Assembly: GCA_017161305.1 (NCBI GenBank)
Contig: CP031518.1
Coordinates: 1,922,001-1,986,000, forward strand
Direction of reading: 5' to 3'
DNA from: Treponema ruminis
Lineage (GTDB): Bacteria > Spirochaetota > Spirochaetia > Treponematales > Treponemataceae
Length of the DNA stretch: 64,000 nt
The position numbers were made by a program, and so were the translations under genes. The notes beneath the pieces were generated by a model. The model was not told the origin of the DNA, searched no databases, and worked only from the letters and a program-made list of their open reading frames with translations. Below, in pieces: positions 1 to 8,022 of the stretch (the stretch's first letter is position 1; each line of letters begins with the position of its first letter).

Positions 1-2
1 GC

Positions 3-578
3 GAAACTTTCTATTCTTATGACTGCGGCGGAACTTACAAATGGTATCTTTTGCAGTTCATCGAAGTGGCTAGAAAGGCTGGGGCAACTCCTGTTCTTGT
101 AACTCCGGTTTCAAGGCTTTACTACACTTCTGACGGAAAAATCCGCCCTCACCACGACTCAACCGACACAGGAACAGGCACTCAGACCACTGAGAACAAC
201 GCTTATGTTGAGGCCGTCCGTCAGCTGGCAAAAGAAGAAAAGGTGATTTTGATTGACGCATTCGAAATGACCAAGGCCCTGTACGAAAAAGCCTATGCCG
301 ACAAAAAGGACAATTCCGAGGCTCAAAAACTCATGTCCGAAGGCGACAGCACCCACAACAACAAGCTGGGAGCCTTTGTCATCGCAGGTCTTTTCGCAAA
401 GGCAATCAAGGCCCAGATTCCGCCGCTGGCAAAAGGCGTAGTTAAGCCCGCAAAAGCAATCGGCGAAAATGCCGACGGCAATCTGACTTTCACTGTTGAC
501 AGCAAGGGCCGCTTCAATTGCGCAAGCGAATACTGGACGCTAAGCACCCAGAAGATGCTGGATTCCTTAAACAAATAG
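3..578 (+). CDS. Rhamnogalacturonan acetylesterase-like SGNH hydrolase (3' part)
   Basis: The gene runs in from the left edge, so the nucleophile Ser block is missing; about 191 C-terminal residues remain. The visible part has the GTYKWYL segment and the VLVTPVSRL strand of the SGNH/GDSL family. Near residue 115 of the visible part is a DSTHNN segment carrying the Asp-x-x-His catalytic pair. These are features of rhamnogalacturonan acetylesterases, which remove acetyl groups from pectin backbones. About 60 residues follow the His block, a little longer than the minimal fold. The TTG at 51 is not the true start, since the frame is open to the window edge. A hairpin terminator follows. The exact substrate is inferred from family resemblance. 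Confidence 0.75.
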   Translation, partial: ETFYSYDCGGTYKWYLLQFIEVARKAGATPVLVTPVSRLYYTSDGKIRPHHDSTDTGTGTQTTENNAYVEAVRQLAKEEKVILIDAFEMTKALYEKAYADKKDNSEAQKLMSEGDSTHNNKLGAFVIAGLFAKAIKAQIPPLAKGVVKPAKAIGENADGNLTFTVDSKGRFNCASEYWTLSTQKMLDSLNK

Positions 579-609
579 AACGAGCTAACTTTAACTGATT
601 CTTATAAAA

Positions 610-648
610 GAAACCGTGTTCCTTCTGAGAGCATGGTTTCTTTTTTTT
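610..648 (+). terminator. Rho-independent terminator after the esterase gene
   Basis: Nine-base arms GAAACCGTG (610-618) and CATGGTTTC (632-640) pair with one G-U, followed by eight T. It ends the esterase transcript and lies immediately upstream of the aroC -10 box. Confidence 0.8.
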
Positions 649-654
649 AATTCT

Positions 655-670
655 GTTATAATCTTTTCCA
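655..670 (+). promoter_or_regulatory. Extended -10 promoter of aroC, probably leaderless
   Basis: TG-T-TATAAT lies at 654-662 with seven bases before the aroC ATG at 670. Transcription normally starts about seven bases after the -10 hexamer, so the predicted transcript begins at or next to the start codon. No Shine-Dalgarno sequence is present. Confidence 0.55.
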
Positions 671-1773
671 TGGCACAGAATACAATCGGAACAATTTTTA
701 AAGTAACAACCTTCGGCGAAAGTCACGGAGCAGGTTTGGGCTGCATCGTTGACGGCGTTCCTGCCGGAGTCAAAATCGACGAGGCACGAATCCAGGCTGC
801 TTTGGACAGACGAAAGCCTGGGCAGAGTTTTGGCGGCAAGAACAATGCTTCCGTCACAGCCCGCAAGGAAGACGACAAGGCTCAGATTTTGAGCGGCATT
901 TTTGAAGGTAAAAGCGAAGGTACTCCGATTGGAATCGTGATTCAGAACACAAGCCAGCATTCAAAGGATTACGGGAATTTGGCAACGACTTTCCGTCCGG
1001 GACACGCTGATTTTTCTTTCTATTCAAAATATGGTTTCCGTGACTATCGCGGAGGCGGACGATCTAGCGGTCGCGAGACTGCGGCCCGTGTTGCTGCCGG
1101 TGCCATTGCCCTTCAGGTACTCGAATCTTTGGGCGACATCAAAATCACTGCCTACACTGAGCGGGCAGCCGGCGTTTCAATAAACAAAGTTGATTTTTCT
1201 GAGATTGAGCAGAATGCCTTGCGAGCTCCTGACAATGAAGCCGCTGCCAAAATGAACGAAAAAATCGAAGAAATCCGTTCCAACAAAGACAGTGCGGGCG
1301 GAATCATTGCCTGCCGTGTTTCGGGGCTTCCTGCCGGACTGGGCGAGCCCGTTTTCGGAAAGCTTGATGCAGAGCTTGCCAAGGCGATTTTGAGCGTTGG
1401 AGCCGTCAAGGGAATTGAATTCGGTGCGGGTTTTGGTGCTGCGGATTTGACTGGCAGCGTAAACAATGACAATATGCGCGTGGACTCTGACGGAAAGGTC
1501 GGCTTTGAAAGCAACAATGCCGGTGGAATTATCGGCGGTATTTCAAACGGTAACGACCTCTTCTTCCGCGTTGCGGTAAAGCCTGTTCCGAGCATTTTCC
1601 AGAGCCAGAAGACAATCAGCGTGGACGAAGCTGGCATTTACAGCGACTGCGACCTTGTGATTGAAGGCCGCCATGACGTCTGCCTTTGCCCGCGAATCGT
1701 GCCTGTTATCGAGGCGATGACGGCGATTGTTCTGGCAGACCTTATGCTCCAAAACAGAGCAAGCAGAATCTAA
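670..1773 (+). CDS. aroC: Chorismate synthase
   Basis: Converts 5-enolpyruvylshikimate-3-phosphate to chorismate, the last common step of aromatic amino-acid synthesis, using reduced FMN. The 367 residues match the family length. The N-terminal FGESHG block, the central GGGRSSGRETAARVAAGA block and the C-terminal RHDVCLCPR block are the three chorismate synthase signatures. The frame is open 18 codons further upstream, but the ATG at 670 gives the family N-terminus (MAQNTIGTIFKVTTFGESHG) and sits seven bases after a TATAAT box. The gene overlaps the convergent dacA by four bases at their 3' ends. The EPSP synthase gene aroA is at 52 kb. Confidence 0.95.
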   Translation: MAQNTIGTIFKVTTFGESHGAGLGCIVDGVPAGVKIDEARIQAALDRRKPGQSFGGKNNASVTARKEDDKAQILSGIFEGKSEGTPIGIVIQNTSQHSKDYGNLATTFRPGHADFSFYSKYGFRDYRGGGRSSGRETAARVAAGAIALQVLESLGDIKITAYTERAAGVSINKVDFSEIEQNALRAPDNEAAAKMNEKIEEIRSNKDSAGGIIACRVSGLPAGLGEPVFGKLDAELAKAILSVGAVKGIEFGAGFGAADLTGSVNNDNMRVDSDGKVGFESNNAGGIIGGISNGNDLFFRVAVKPVPSIFQSQKTISVDEAGIYSDCDLVIEGRHDVCLCPRIVPVIEAMTAIVLADLMLQNRASRI

Positions 1774-3350
1774 AGCCTCCAGCTTACGAGGGCTCCAATG
1801 ATTCGGCCGGGAAGGCTGGCTCTTTCGTAGGTGCGGTCGGCTACAAGAGGGACTGTCTCAAGGACTAAGTCTCCCAGCCTGTACTGAATCTGACCGTAGA
1901 CTTTTCCCTGTTCGACACCGCCGTAGATGAATCTTGGAATATCCTCTCTTGCTTCTATGCATGCGGCGTCTTCGAGGGCTGTCTTGCCTCTTACATGAGG
2001 AACTGTGAGGGCCTTATTCCAGGCAGGAACCAGCCGCACGAATTTTCCGTTTGTGTTCTTTGAGCCGATTGCCGGAACCGCGTAGAATTCCGGGAGCTTT
2101 TGGGCCGGATTAAAGTCTGCGAAGTTCTGGAAAGCCCATTCCATCATTTCCGTGCCGTCGTGAACCCTGCCGGCATTACCCTGTTTTGAGCCGACTCCTG
2201 TTCCCATCATCGTGACTGAAATATAGCGCACTCCGTTTCGTTTTGCCGTGAGGGCGAGATTGTAGCGGCTTTCGTAGATGAAGCCTGTCTTGATTCCGTC
2301 ACAGCCTTCCATTAATCCCAGAAGAGGGTTGGTGTTTTTCTGATAAATTGCAGTTGAGTCTCCCCGGTCTTTTTGCCATGAAGGGAGATTTTTACCCATG
2401 GGATATTTGATGCTCGGTGCTGAGTGAAATTCTTCGACCGACTGAGGAAAGCGCCTGATGTATTCGCAGCAGAAAGCGGCAAGTTCCCGGGCTGTTGTCA
2501 GGTTGTGCTCGTCGTAGCCGCTTGGCTCAACAAAGTGGGTGTGGGTCAGTCCGAGGGCGGCACATTCTTCGTTCATGCGCTCGACAAAAGCCTTTGTGCT
2601 GCCCGAAATGTAATCGGCTACGGCCAGGGCTGCGTCGTTTCCTGAGGCAACCGCAAGTCCCTTTAAAAGTTCACGCAAGGTGACAATCTGCCCCTGTCCC
2701 AAAAACATGAGGGAAGCATCTTTTGGCATGTTGATTGCCCAGCTTCGCTCCGGAAGGGGAACAACGTCGTCGAGGGAGATTTTTCCTTCTGCCGCATCCT
2801 TAAAGACAATGTACATTACGAAAAGTTTGGCGATTGAAGCCGGTGGAATGACTGCATCGGCATTTTTTTCGAAAAGAACGCAGCCGTTTGACGCATCGAT
2901 AAGAATTGCCGAGCCGGCCCAGACGTCTAGCTTTGTATTTGGCATAGAATATGGAAGATTTTTGAGGATTGCCGTGCGTTCCTGGGGGTAAAGTTCGTTG
3001 AGAAGGGCGGAAAGCTCAACTTCCTGCTCCGGGGAAAGGGCTTTTGAGTTCTCAGTCTGTGTGAAGCTTGCGGAATAGCTGATTAATGCATAGCTTAAAA
3101 TTGCAAGCACGATTACTGCGAATGAGGTGAGTACGAAAGTTTTTTCAACTGCGGAGAAAGAATTGAAAATCTGGAAAAAGTTCTGTTTTTTGGCGGATTT
3201 TTTTGCCTTTTTAGAAGAGAAAGAAGCCGCCGGGATTTCGTCCAGTTCTGAAATGAATTTTACTTTGGATTTTTTTTGTGGATTATCCAGTTTTTTTGCT
3301 TTTTTACTTCGCTCGTCGATGAATTCATCTGTTACATCATAAATTTCCAT
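1770..3350 (-). CDS. dacA: D-alanyl-D-alanine carboxypeptidase (PBP5/6-like)
   Basis: A serine peptidase of the S11 family that trims the terminal D-Ala from peptidoglycan stem peptides. The three active-site motifs are visible: SxxK at Ser172-Lys175 (ASIAKL), SGN at 236-238 and KTG at 354-356. It has 526 residues. Instead of a cleavable signal peptide it has a charged, Lys-rich cytoplasmic N-terminus of about 70 residues and one membrane segment at about 71-91, so it is probably anchored by its N-terminus. A C-terminal PBP5-type beta domain follows the catalytic domain. The start is six bases after a TATAAT box with no Shine-Dalgarno sequence. Its 3' end overlaps aroC by four bases. Confidence 0.9.
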   Translation of the reverse strand: MEIYDVTDEFIDERSKKAKKLDNPQKKSKVKFISELDEIPAASFSSKKAKKSAKKQNFFQIFNSFSAVEKTFVLTSFAVIVLAILSYALISYSASFTQTENSKALSPEQEVELSALLNELYPQERTAILKNLPYSMPNTKLDVWAGSAILIDASNGCVLFEKNADAVIPPASIAKLFVMYIVFKDAAEGKISLDDVVPLPERSWAINMPKDASLMFLGQGQIVTLRELLKGLAVASGNDAALAVADYISGSTKAFVERMNEECAALGLTHTHFVEPSGYDEHNLTTARELAAFCCEYIRRFPQSVEEFHSAPSIKYPMGKNLPSWQKDRGDSTAIYQKNTNPLLGLMEGCDGIKTGFIYESRYNLALTAKRNGVRYISVTMMGTGVGSKQGNAGRVHDGTEMMEWAFQNFADFNPAQKLPEFYAVPAIGSKNTNGKFVRLVPAWNKALTVPHVRGKTALEDAACIEAREDIPRFIYGGVEQGKVYGQIQYRLGDLVLETVPLVADRTYERASLPGRIIGALVSWRL

Positions 3351-3366
3351 GGGCAGATTATAGCAG
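3351..3366 (-). promoter_or_regulatory. Extended -10 promoter of dacA, probably leaderless
   Basis: On the minus strand TG-C-TATAAT (TATAAT at 3362-3357) is followed by six bases and the ATG at 3350. This is the same arrangement as at aroC and aroA. Confidence 0.5.
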
Positions 3367-3395
3367 AAAATTTTAAGAATGGGAATTTGATGTTT

Positions 3396-3471
3396 GGGGG
3401 CGTTACGGGGGATCCCCCCGTAGAAGGGGTAGCCGATTCTTTAGATGAGGCGCAGGGGGAGACTTCCCCCT
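3396..3471. repeat. Dispersed three-hairpin repeat, copy 1
   Basis: Begins GGGGGCGTTACGGGGG and ends GGGGGAGACTTCCCCC, with a GCC...GGC stem between. A second copy is at 55338-55409. The outer stems differ in sequence but both still pair (TACGGGGG/CCCCCGTA here, TGCGGG/CCCGCA there), so the fold is kept. It lies between the divergent dacA and fab promoters. Confidence 0.6.
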
Positions 3472-3502
3472 CTTCTGACACTTGAATATTTTCTTACATT
3501 CC

Positions 3503-3549
3503 TATAATATGAACTTATTGATTATGACATTTTTTGAAATTTTGTCATA
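3503..3549 (+). promoter_or_regulatory. fab operon -10 box and inverted-repeat operator candidate
   Basis: A TATAAT is at 3503-3508; no convincing -35 box was found. About eight bases after the predicted transcript start is an inverted repeat with seven-base arms, TATGACA (3523-3529) and TGTCATA (3543-3549). Its place in the leader would suit a roadblock repressor or an RNA hairpin. No known fatty-acid regulator consensus was recognised in it. Confidence 0.45.
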
Positions 3550-3565
3550 TTGAAAGGAGAAGCAA

Positions 3566-4522
3566 ATGGCTAAGAAGTATGCATTTTTGTTCCCGGGACA
3601 GGGCGCACAGGCTCAGGGAATGATTAAAGATGTTTGTGAGGCTTTCCCTGAAGCCCGCAAGGTCATTGATGAGATTTCCAAAGTTACAGGAAAAGATATT
3701 CCGAAATTGCTCTGGGAAACTGAGCAGACAGAATTAAACAGAAGCGATAACAGCCAGCTTGCAATCACTGCGGCTAGTCTTGCAGTTATGGCAGCCCTCA
3801 AATCTAAGGGAATCGAGCCAAGTGCTGCAATGGGATTCTCTCTCGGTGAATTCCCTGCTTTGTATGCCGCTGGAATCCTTTCTTTTGAAGATGTAATTAA
3901 AGTTGTTTGCGAGCGTGGTTCAATCATGCAGAAAGTTTGCGAGCAGATTGCAGAAGAAAGCGCAGGAAATGCTCCTGGAATGAGCGCAATCCTCGGTCTT
4001 CCACCAGAGAAAGTTGAAGAAATCGCAAATGGAATCGAAGGCGCTTATGCCGCAAACCTCAACAGCGTTAAACAGACTGTAATTTCAGGAACTGCTGACG
4101 GTCTTACAAAGGCTGAGGAAGCTGCAAAGGCTGCCGGTGCCCGCCGAACAGTCCGCCTTGCAGTTGCAGGTCCTTTCCACAGCCCTCTCATGCAGCGCGC
4201 CGCTGACAATTTCAAGGTTGCTTTGGAGCCATACACATTCTGTGACCCGAAAATCACACTTTTCTCAAACGTTACAGGCAAAAAGGTAACTGAGGGAGCT
4301 CCTGCAAAGGCAAGCGCAGTTGACCACCTGACTCACCCGGTTCGCTGGACAGACGAAGAGAAAGTTCTCGCTGACATGATTGGCGAAGACAAAGACAATG
4401 AATGGGTAATCCTCGAAGTTGGTCCTGGAAAAGTTCTTTCAGGCCTCTGGGGACAGACAGAACTCGGCGCAACTTTGCCTTGTACATCAGTTAATACTGC
4501 TGATGGAATCAACGCACTGTAA
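3566..4522 (+). CDS. fabD: Malonyl-CoA:ACP transacylase
   Basis: Moves malonyl from CoA to acyl carrier protein, feeding type II fatty-acid elongation. It has 318 residues, normal for FabD. The N-terminal FLFPGQGAQ block, the nucleophile Ser92 in GFSLGE and the catalytic His205 in AGPFHSPLMQ are visible. The residue before the nucleophile is Phe rather than the common His of GHSLGE. A strong Shine-Dalgarno (GAAAGGAG) precedes the ATG. It is the first gene of a four-gene operon with fabG 14 bases downstream. No acpP, fabH, enoyl reductase or acetyl-CoA carboxylase gene is in the window. Confidence 0.95.
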   Translation: MAKKYAFLFPGQGAQAQGMIKDVCEAFPEARKVIDEISKVTGKDIPKLLWETEQTELNRSDNSQLAITAASLAVMAALKSKGIEPSAAMGFSLGEFPALYAAGILSFEDVIKVVCERGSIMQKVCEQIAEESAGNAPGMSAILGLPPEKVEEIANGIEGAYAANLNSVKQTVISGTADGLTKAEEAAKAAGARRTVRLAVAGPFHSPLMQRAADNFKVALEPYTFCDPKITLFSNVTGKKVTEGAPAKASAVDHLTHPVRWTDEEKVLADMIGEDKDNEWVILEVGPGKVLSGLWGQTELGATLPCTSVNTADGINAL

Positions 4523-4536
4523 AAAAGGAGAAGATT

Positions 4537-5286
4537 ATGTTATTGAAAGATAAAAAAGCACTTGTAACTGGTTCAAGCCGTGGTATCGGTAAGGCTATCG
4601 TTGAGGCTTTCATTAAAAACGGAGCTGAGGTCTGGGGCTTGTGCTCTAAGCCAAGCGCTGCTAAAGAAGATTTGGAAAAGCTCGCTTCTGAAAACGGAGT
4701 CGCTTTCCACGAGATTTATGCTGATGTCGGAAACGCTGAGCAGGTTACAGAAGTCGTTAAGGCTGCCCTTGCTGAAGCCGGAACATTCGACGTTCTCGTA
4801 AACAATGCCGGAATCACACGCGACGGTCTTTCTTTCCGCATGAAGAAAGATGACTGGGACGACGTTCTCCGCGTAAACCTCACAAGCGTATTCCTTATCA
4901 GCCAGATTGTTTCAAGCAACATGATCCGCGCAAAGGACAAGAGCTGCTCAATCATCAACATGGCTTCTATCGTCGGTCTTCACGGACAGGGCGGTCAGGT
5001 CAACTATGCAGCATCTAAGGGCGGAATCATCGCTTACTCAAAGGCTCTTGCAAAAGAAGTCGGAAGCCGTGGCGTTCGCGTAAATGCAATCGCACCTGGA
5101 TTCATCGAGACTGACATGACTGCCGTTCTCAAGGACGACATGAAGGCTCAGTGGGTTGAAGGCCTGCCACTCAAGCGCGCCGGAAAGCCAGAGGACATTG
5201 CAAATGCGGCCTTGTTCCTCGCAAGTGATTTGAGCACATACATCACAGGTCAGGTCATCGGAGTCGATGGCGGTATGGGCTGTTAA
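4537..5286 (+). CDS. fabG: 3-oxoacyl-ACP reductase
   Basis: Reduces 3-ketoacyl-ACP with NADPH, the first reduction of each elongation cycle. It has 249 residues. The Rossmann motif TGSSRGIG is at 11-18, NNAG at 89-92, and the catalytic Ser144, Tyr157 and Lys161 (YAASK) are present. The short-chain dehydrogenase fold is broad, but the position between fabD and fabF makes FabG the clear call. AAAAAAGGAG precedes the ATG. Confidence 0.95.
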   Translation: MLLKDKKALVTGSSRGIGKAIVEAFIKNGAEVWGLCSKPSAAKEDLEKLASENGVAFHEIYADVGNAEQVTEVVKAALAEAGTFDVLVNNAGITRDGLSFRMKKDDWDDVLRVNLTSVFLISQIVSSNMIRAKDKSCSIINMASIVGLHGQGGQVNYAASKGGIIAYSKALAKEVGSRGVRVNAIAPGFIETDMTAVLKDDMKAQWVEGLPLKRAGKPEDIANAALFLASDLSTYITGQVIGVDGGMGC

Positions 5287-5318
5287 AAAAGCAAAAAAAT
5301 TTTAGGAGAAAATAAATT

Positions 5319-6563
5319 ATGAGAAGAGTAGTTGTTACTGGATTGGGATGTATTTCACCTTTGGGAAATTCTGTTGATGCAACTTGGGCTGGAATCAAAG
5401 CTGGAAAAAGCGGAATCAACACTATCACACATTATGACAATGCAAATTTCAAGGTAAAGTATGCTGCTGAAGTAAAAGACTTCAAAGCTGCTGACTATAT
5501 GGATTCTTCTGCTGCACGCAAAATGGCTTTGTACACACAGTACGCAGTTGCAGCTGCTAAAATGGCTCTCGAAGATTCAAAATTGATGGGAAATGCTGAG
5601 GTTCTCGAAGACGCTGCAGTTTACCTGGGTGTTGGTATCGGCGGTCTCGAAGTTACAGAGAACACAATGAAGGCTTACTTTGAGTCTAACCAGACACGCA
5701 TGTCTCCGATGACAATTCCTATGCTCATTCCAAACGAGGGTGCAGGAAACATTTCTATGGCATTCGGCTTGCACGGTGCTACACACACAATCGCTACTGC
5801 ATGTGCTTCTGGTACAGACGCAATCGGTAACGCTTTTGACCAGGTTCGCTCTGGCCGCTACGATGTAATCCTCGCTGGTGGTGCTGAGTCAACTCAGTGT
5901 GGTTACGCAAACTTGGGATTCAGCATGCTCCACGCTCTTTCTGCTGGATACGCTGACGATCCTACAAAAGCAAGCCGACCTTTCGACAAAAAACGCGACG
6001 GCTTCATCATGGGCGAAGGCTCAACAATCCTCGTTCTCGAAGAATATGAGCACGCAAAGGCACGCGGTGCAAAAATCTATGCAGAGGTTGCAGGCTACGG
6101 CGCTTCTTCTGACGGATACCACCTCACAGCTCCAAATCCGGACGGAGTTTGCGGTGCAAAATGTATGACAATCGCAATGAAAGACGCTGGCGTTAAACCA
6201 GAGGAAGTTACATACTACAACGCTCACGGAACTTCAACAAAATTGAACGATTCTGGCGAGACAAAAATGCTCCACATCGCTTTCGGTGACGCTGCTCCAA
6301 AACTCCACATTTCTTCTACAAAATCAATGACAGGTCACTGTCTCGGAAACGCAGGTTCACTTGAGGCTATGATTTGTGTTAAGGCAATCGAAGACTCATA
6401 CATCCCTGCTACAATCAACCTCGACGAAGTTGACGTAGAGGGCGGCTGTGACTTGGACTACACTCCAAACAAGGGCTTGGATATGCCAGTAAACGTTGCG
6501 ATGAGCGCAAACTTCGGTTTCGGCGGCCACAACGGCTGTCTCGTTTTCAAGAAAGTAAACTAA
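5319..6563 (+). CDS. fabF: 3-oxoacyl-ACP synthase II
   Basis: Condenses malonyl-ACP with the growing acyl-ACP chain. It has 414 residues, standard for FabF. The catalytic triad is Cys162 (TACASGTDA), His303 (NAHGTST) and His340 (GHCLGNAGS). A TTTTAGGAGA ribosome site precedes the ATG. It sits 32 bases after fabG and 12 before fabZ. The gene probably performs most elongation, with FabH initiation encoded elsewhere. Confidence 0.95.
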   Translation: MRRVVVTGLGCISPLGNSVDATWAGIKAGKSGINTITHYDNANFKVKYAAEVKDFKAADYMDSSAARKMALYTQYAVAAAKMALEDSKLMGNAEVLEDAAVYLGVGIGGLEVTENTMKAYFESNQTRMSPMTIPMLIPNEGAGNISMAFGLHGATHTIATACASGTDAIGNAFDQVRSGRYDVILAGGAESTQCGYANLGFSMLHALSAGYADDPTKASRPFDKKRDGFIMGEGSTILVLEEYEHAKARGAKIYAEVAGYGASSDGYHLTAPNPDGVCGAKCMTIAMKDAGVKPEEVTYYNAHGTSTKLNDSGETKMLHIAFGDAAPKLHISSTKSMTGHCLGNAGSLEAMICVKAIEDSYIPATINLDEVDVEGGCDLDYTPNKGLDMPVNVAMSANFGFGGHNGCLVFKKVN

Positions 6564-6575
6564 GGGGAGACTTTT

Positions 6576-7013
6576 ATGGAACCATTTACAGATATTGAAT
6601 CGCTTTTGCCACATCGTAAGCCTTTCCTTTTCGTAGACTCAATCGACAGCTACGATGAGAACGGATGTGTCTGCCACCGAACTTTTACTGACGAGGATTT
6701 CTTCTTCAAGGGACACTTCCCTGAGTATCCTGTCGTTCCTGGCGTCATCCTGATTGAGACAATGGCACAGGGCGGCGGTGCTGCTTTGAGCTTGCAGAAA
6801 AAGTTCGACGAAGGAAGCCTCTTCTTCCTCGCAACTGTAAACAACGTAAAGTTCAAGCACCAGGTTCGCCCGGGCGACAAAGTCCGCATGGAAGTAACAA
6901 ACAAGCGCTGCACCAAAAACATGGTAGTCCAGGCCGGCAAAGCATACGTAGGAGAAACATTGTGTGCTCAAGCCGAATGGATGTGTCTGGTTGGTAAGGG
7001 TAGCGAGCGTTAA
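6576..7013 (+). CDS. fabZ: 3-hydroxyacyl-ACP dehydratase, FabZ type
   Basis: Dehydrates 3-hydroxyacyl-ACP to the trans-2-enoyl form. It has 145 residues with a hot-dog fold signature: His47 in GHFPEYPVVPGV and Glu61 in IETMAQ. It starts with the usual LLPHRKPFLFVD block. It is the last gene of the fab operon and is followed by a perfect ten-base hairpin. A FabA-type isomerase is less likely because the N-terminal block is FabZ-like. Confidence 0.92.
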   Translation: MEPFTDIESLLPHRKPFLFVDSIDSYDENGCVCHRTFTDEDFFFKGHFPEYPVVPGVILIETMAQGGGAALSLQKKFDEGSLFFLATVNNVKFKHQVRPGDKVRMEVTNKRCTKNMVVQAGKAYVGETLCAQAEWMCLVGKGSER

Positions 7014-7036
7014 AAAATCGCATGAGATGCGATTTT
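7014..7036 (+). terminator. Hairpin ending the fab operon
   Basis: Perfect ten-base arms AAAATCGCAT (7014-7023) and ATGCGATTTT (7027-7036) with a GAG loop. The T stretch is only the four bases of the arm, so termination may be partial. Confidence 0.6.
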
Positions 7037-7114
7037 AGCGAGTCTCGGTGAGAGCTGAGCTCGAACCGCGGGAATTAATCTGCCTGATAAATGCTTGGTT
7101 TAATTCTTTAAACT

Positions 7115-7153
7115 ATTGCATAAATATACGAAAATTTTGTATAATTATTACAC
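7115..7153 (+). promoter_or_regulatory. Promoter with two ARG-box-like sites upstream of the amino-acid ABC transporter
   Basis: TTGCAT (7116-7121), an 18-base spacer and TATAAT (7140-7145) form a promoter. Two 18-base sites overlap it, ATTGCATAAATATACGAA (7115-7132) and TTTGTATAATTATTACAC (7136-7153), separated by exactly three bases. Against the enterobacterial ARG box WNTGAATWWWWATTCANW they have three and four mismatches. The 18-3-18 spacing is that of paired ArgR operators and matches the pair in front of argJ. Confidence 0.5.
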
Positions 7154-7188
7154 AGGGGACGACGGCGTTTGGGCGTACGGAGTCCCCT
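7154..7188 (+). other. Leader hairpin of the ABC transporter transcript
   Basis: Arms AGGGGAC (7154-7160) and GTCCCCT (7182-7188) enclose a 21-base loop just after the predicted transcript start. It could stabilise the 5' end of the mRNA. Only a short T run follows, so it is a poor terminator. Confidence 0.4.
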
Positions 7189-7219
7189 TTATCTTTTGTA
7201 TTACTTATAGGAGTTATAT

Positions 7220-8014
7220 ATGAAAAAAATCGCAATTGTTGCCGCAGTTTTGGCTTCGGTAGTTTCACTCATGGGCTGCAACAAAAAAGCAGAAGCTGGT
7301 GAGTTCACTGTTGAAAAGGGCAAGTTCAAAGTCGGTATGGAAATCGGCTACCCACCAATGGAATATTTTGACGCTGACGGAAAAACTCCGATGGGCTTCG
7401 ACGTTGAGTTCGGAAAGGCTTTGTCTGAGAAACTCGGTCTTGAAGTTGAGTTCATCGATACAGCATGGGACGGAATTTTCGCAGGTCTTGAGACAAACAA
7501 ATATGATGTCGTTATCGCAGCCGCTACAATCACACCAGAGCGCCTTGAGTCAATGGAATTCTCAAAGCCATACGTTGGAAACGGTCAGACAATCGTTGTA
7601 AATGCAGCAAGCGGATACCGCCCAGTTTCACCAAAAGAGCTTGAGGGCAAAACAGTTGCATATCAGGCAGAGACAACTTCTGACATCTTCATGGAAAAAC
7701 AGGCAAAGGCAGGTCTCAAATTCACTCCTGCTGAATTCGACAAAGTCCTCAACGCTTACGACGAGCTTAAGCTTGGCCGCTGTGACGCTGTTGTTTCAGA
7801 CGCACTTGTTTTCGCAAATTATGCTGATGATCCTTCTTACGTTTCAACATGGGTTGGTGATGCTGACGAGTATTTCGGTGTTGCAATCCGCAAGGGCAAT
7901 TCAGTTCTCTTGGACAAGGTAAATGCCGCAATCGATGAAATGAAGGCTGACGGTACATTGAAAAAACTTTACCTCAAAATCTTCGGCTCTGACTTGAGCG
8001 ACACAGTTAAATAG
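7220..8014 (+). CDS. Polar amino-acid ABC transporter, substrate-binding lipoprotein
   Basis: Captures an amino acid outside the inner membrane and delivers it to the permease encoded next. It has 264 residues. The lipoprotein signal ends in SLMGC with Cys20 as the lipidation site. The SBP_bac_3 fold is shown by MEIGYPPMEYFD, MGFDVEFGKAL and the IDTAWDGIFAGLETNKYD block. It starts a three-gene operon with spacings of 8 and 15 bases. The ARG-box-like pair upstream suggests arginine or ornithine as substrate, but this rests on the operator resemblance only. Confidence 0.9.
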   Translation: MKKIAIVAAVLASVVSLMGCNKKAEAGEFTVEKGKFKVGMEIGYPPMEYFDADGKTPMGFDVEFGKALSEKLGLEVEFIDTAWDGIFAGLETNKYDVVIAAATITPERLESMEFSKPYVGNGQTIVVNAASGYRPVSPKELEGKTVAYQAETTSDIFMEKQAKAGLKFTPAEFDKVLNAYDELKLGRCDAVVSDALVFANYADDPSYVSTWVGDADEYFGVAIRKGNSVLLDKVNAAIDEMKADGTLKKLYLKIFGSDLSDTVK

Positions 8015-8022
8015 GATATAAA

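Noticed and set aside
616-669. Upstream TTG start for chorismate synthase
   Set aside because: It lies inside the terminator stem of the preceding gene and adds residues not found in the family.
7037-7110. tRNA-like look of the segment with GAGCTCGAACCGC
   Set aside because: Only a fragment resembles a T arm; no acceptor stem or anticodon arm can be folded.
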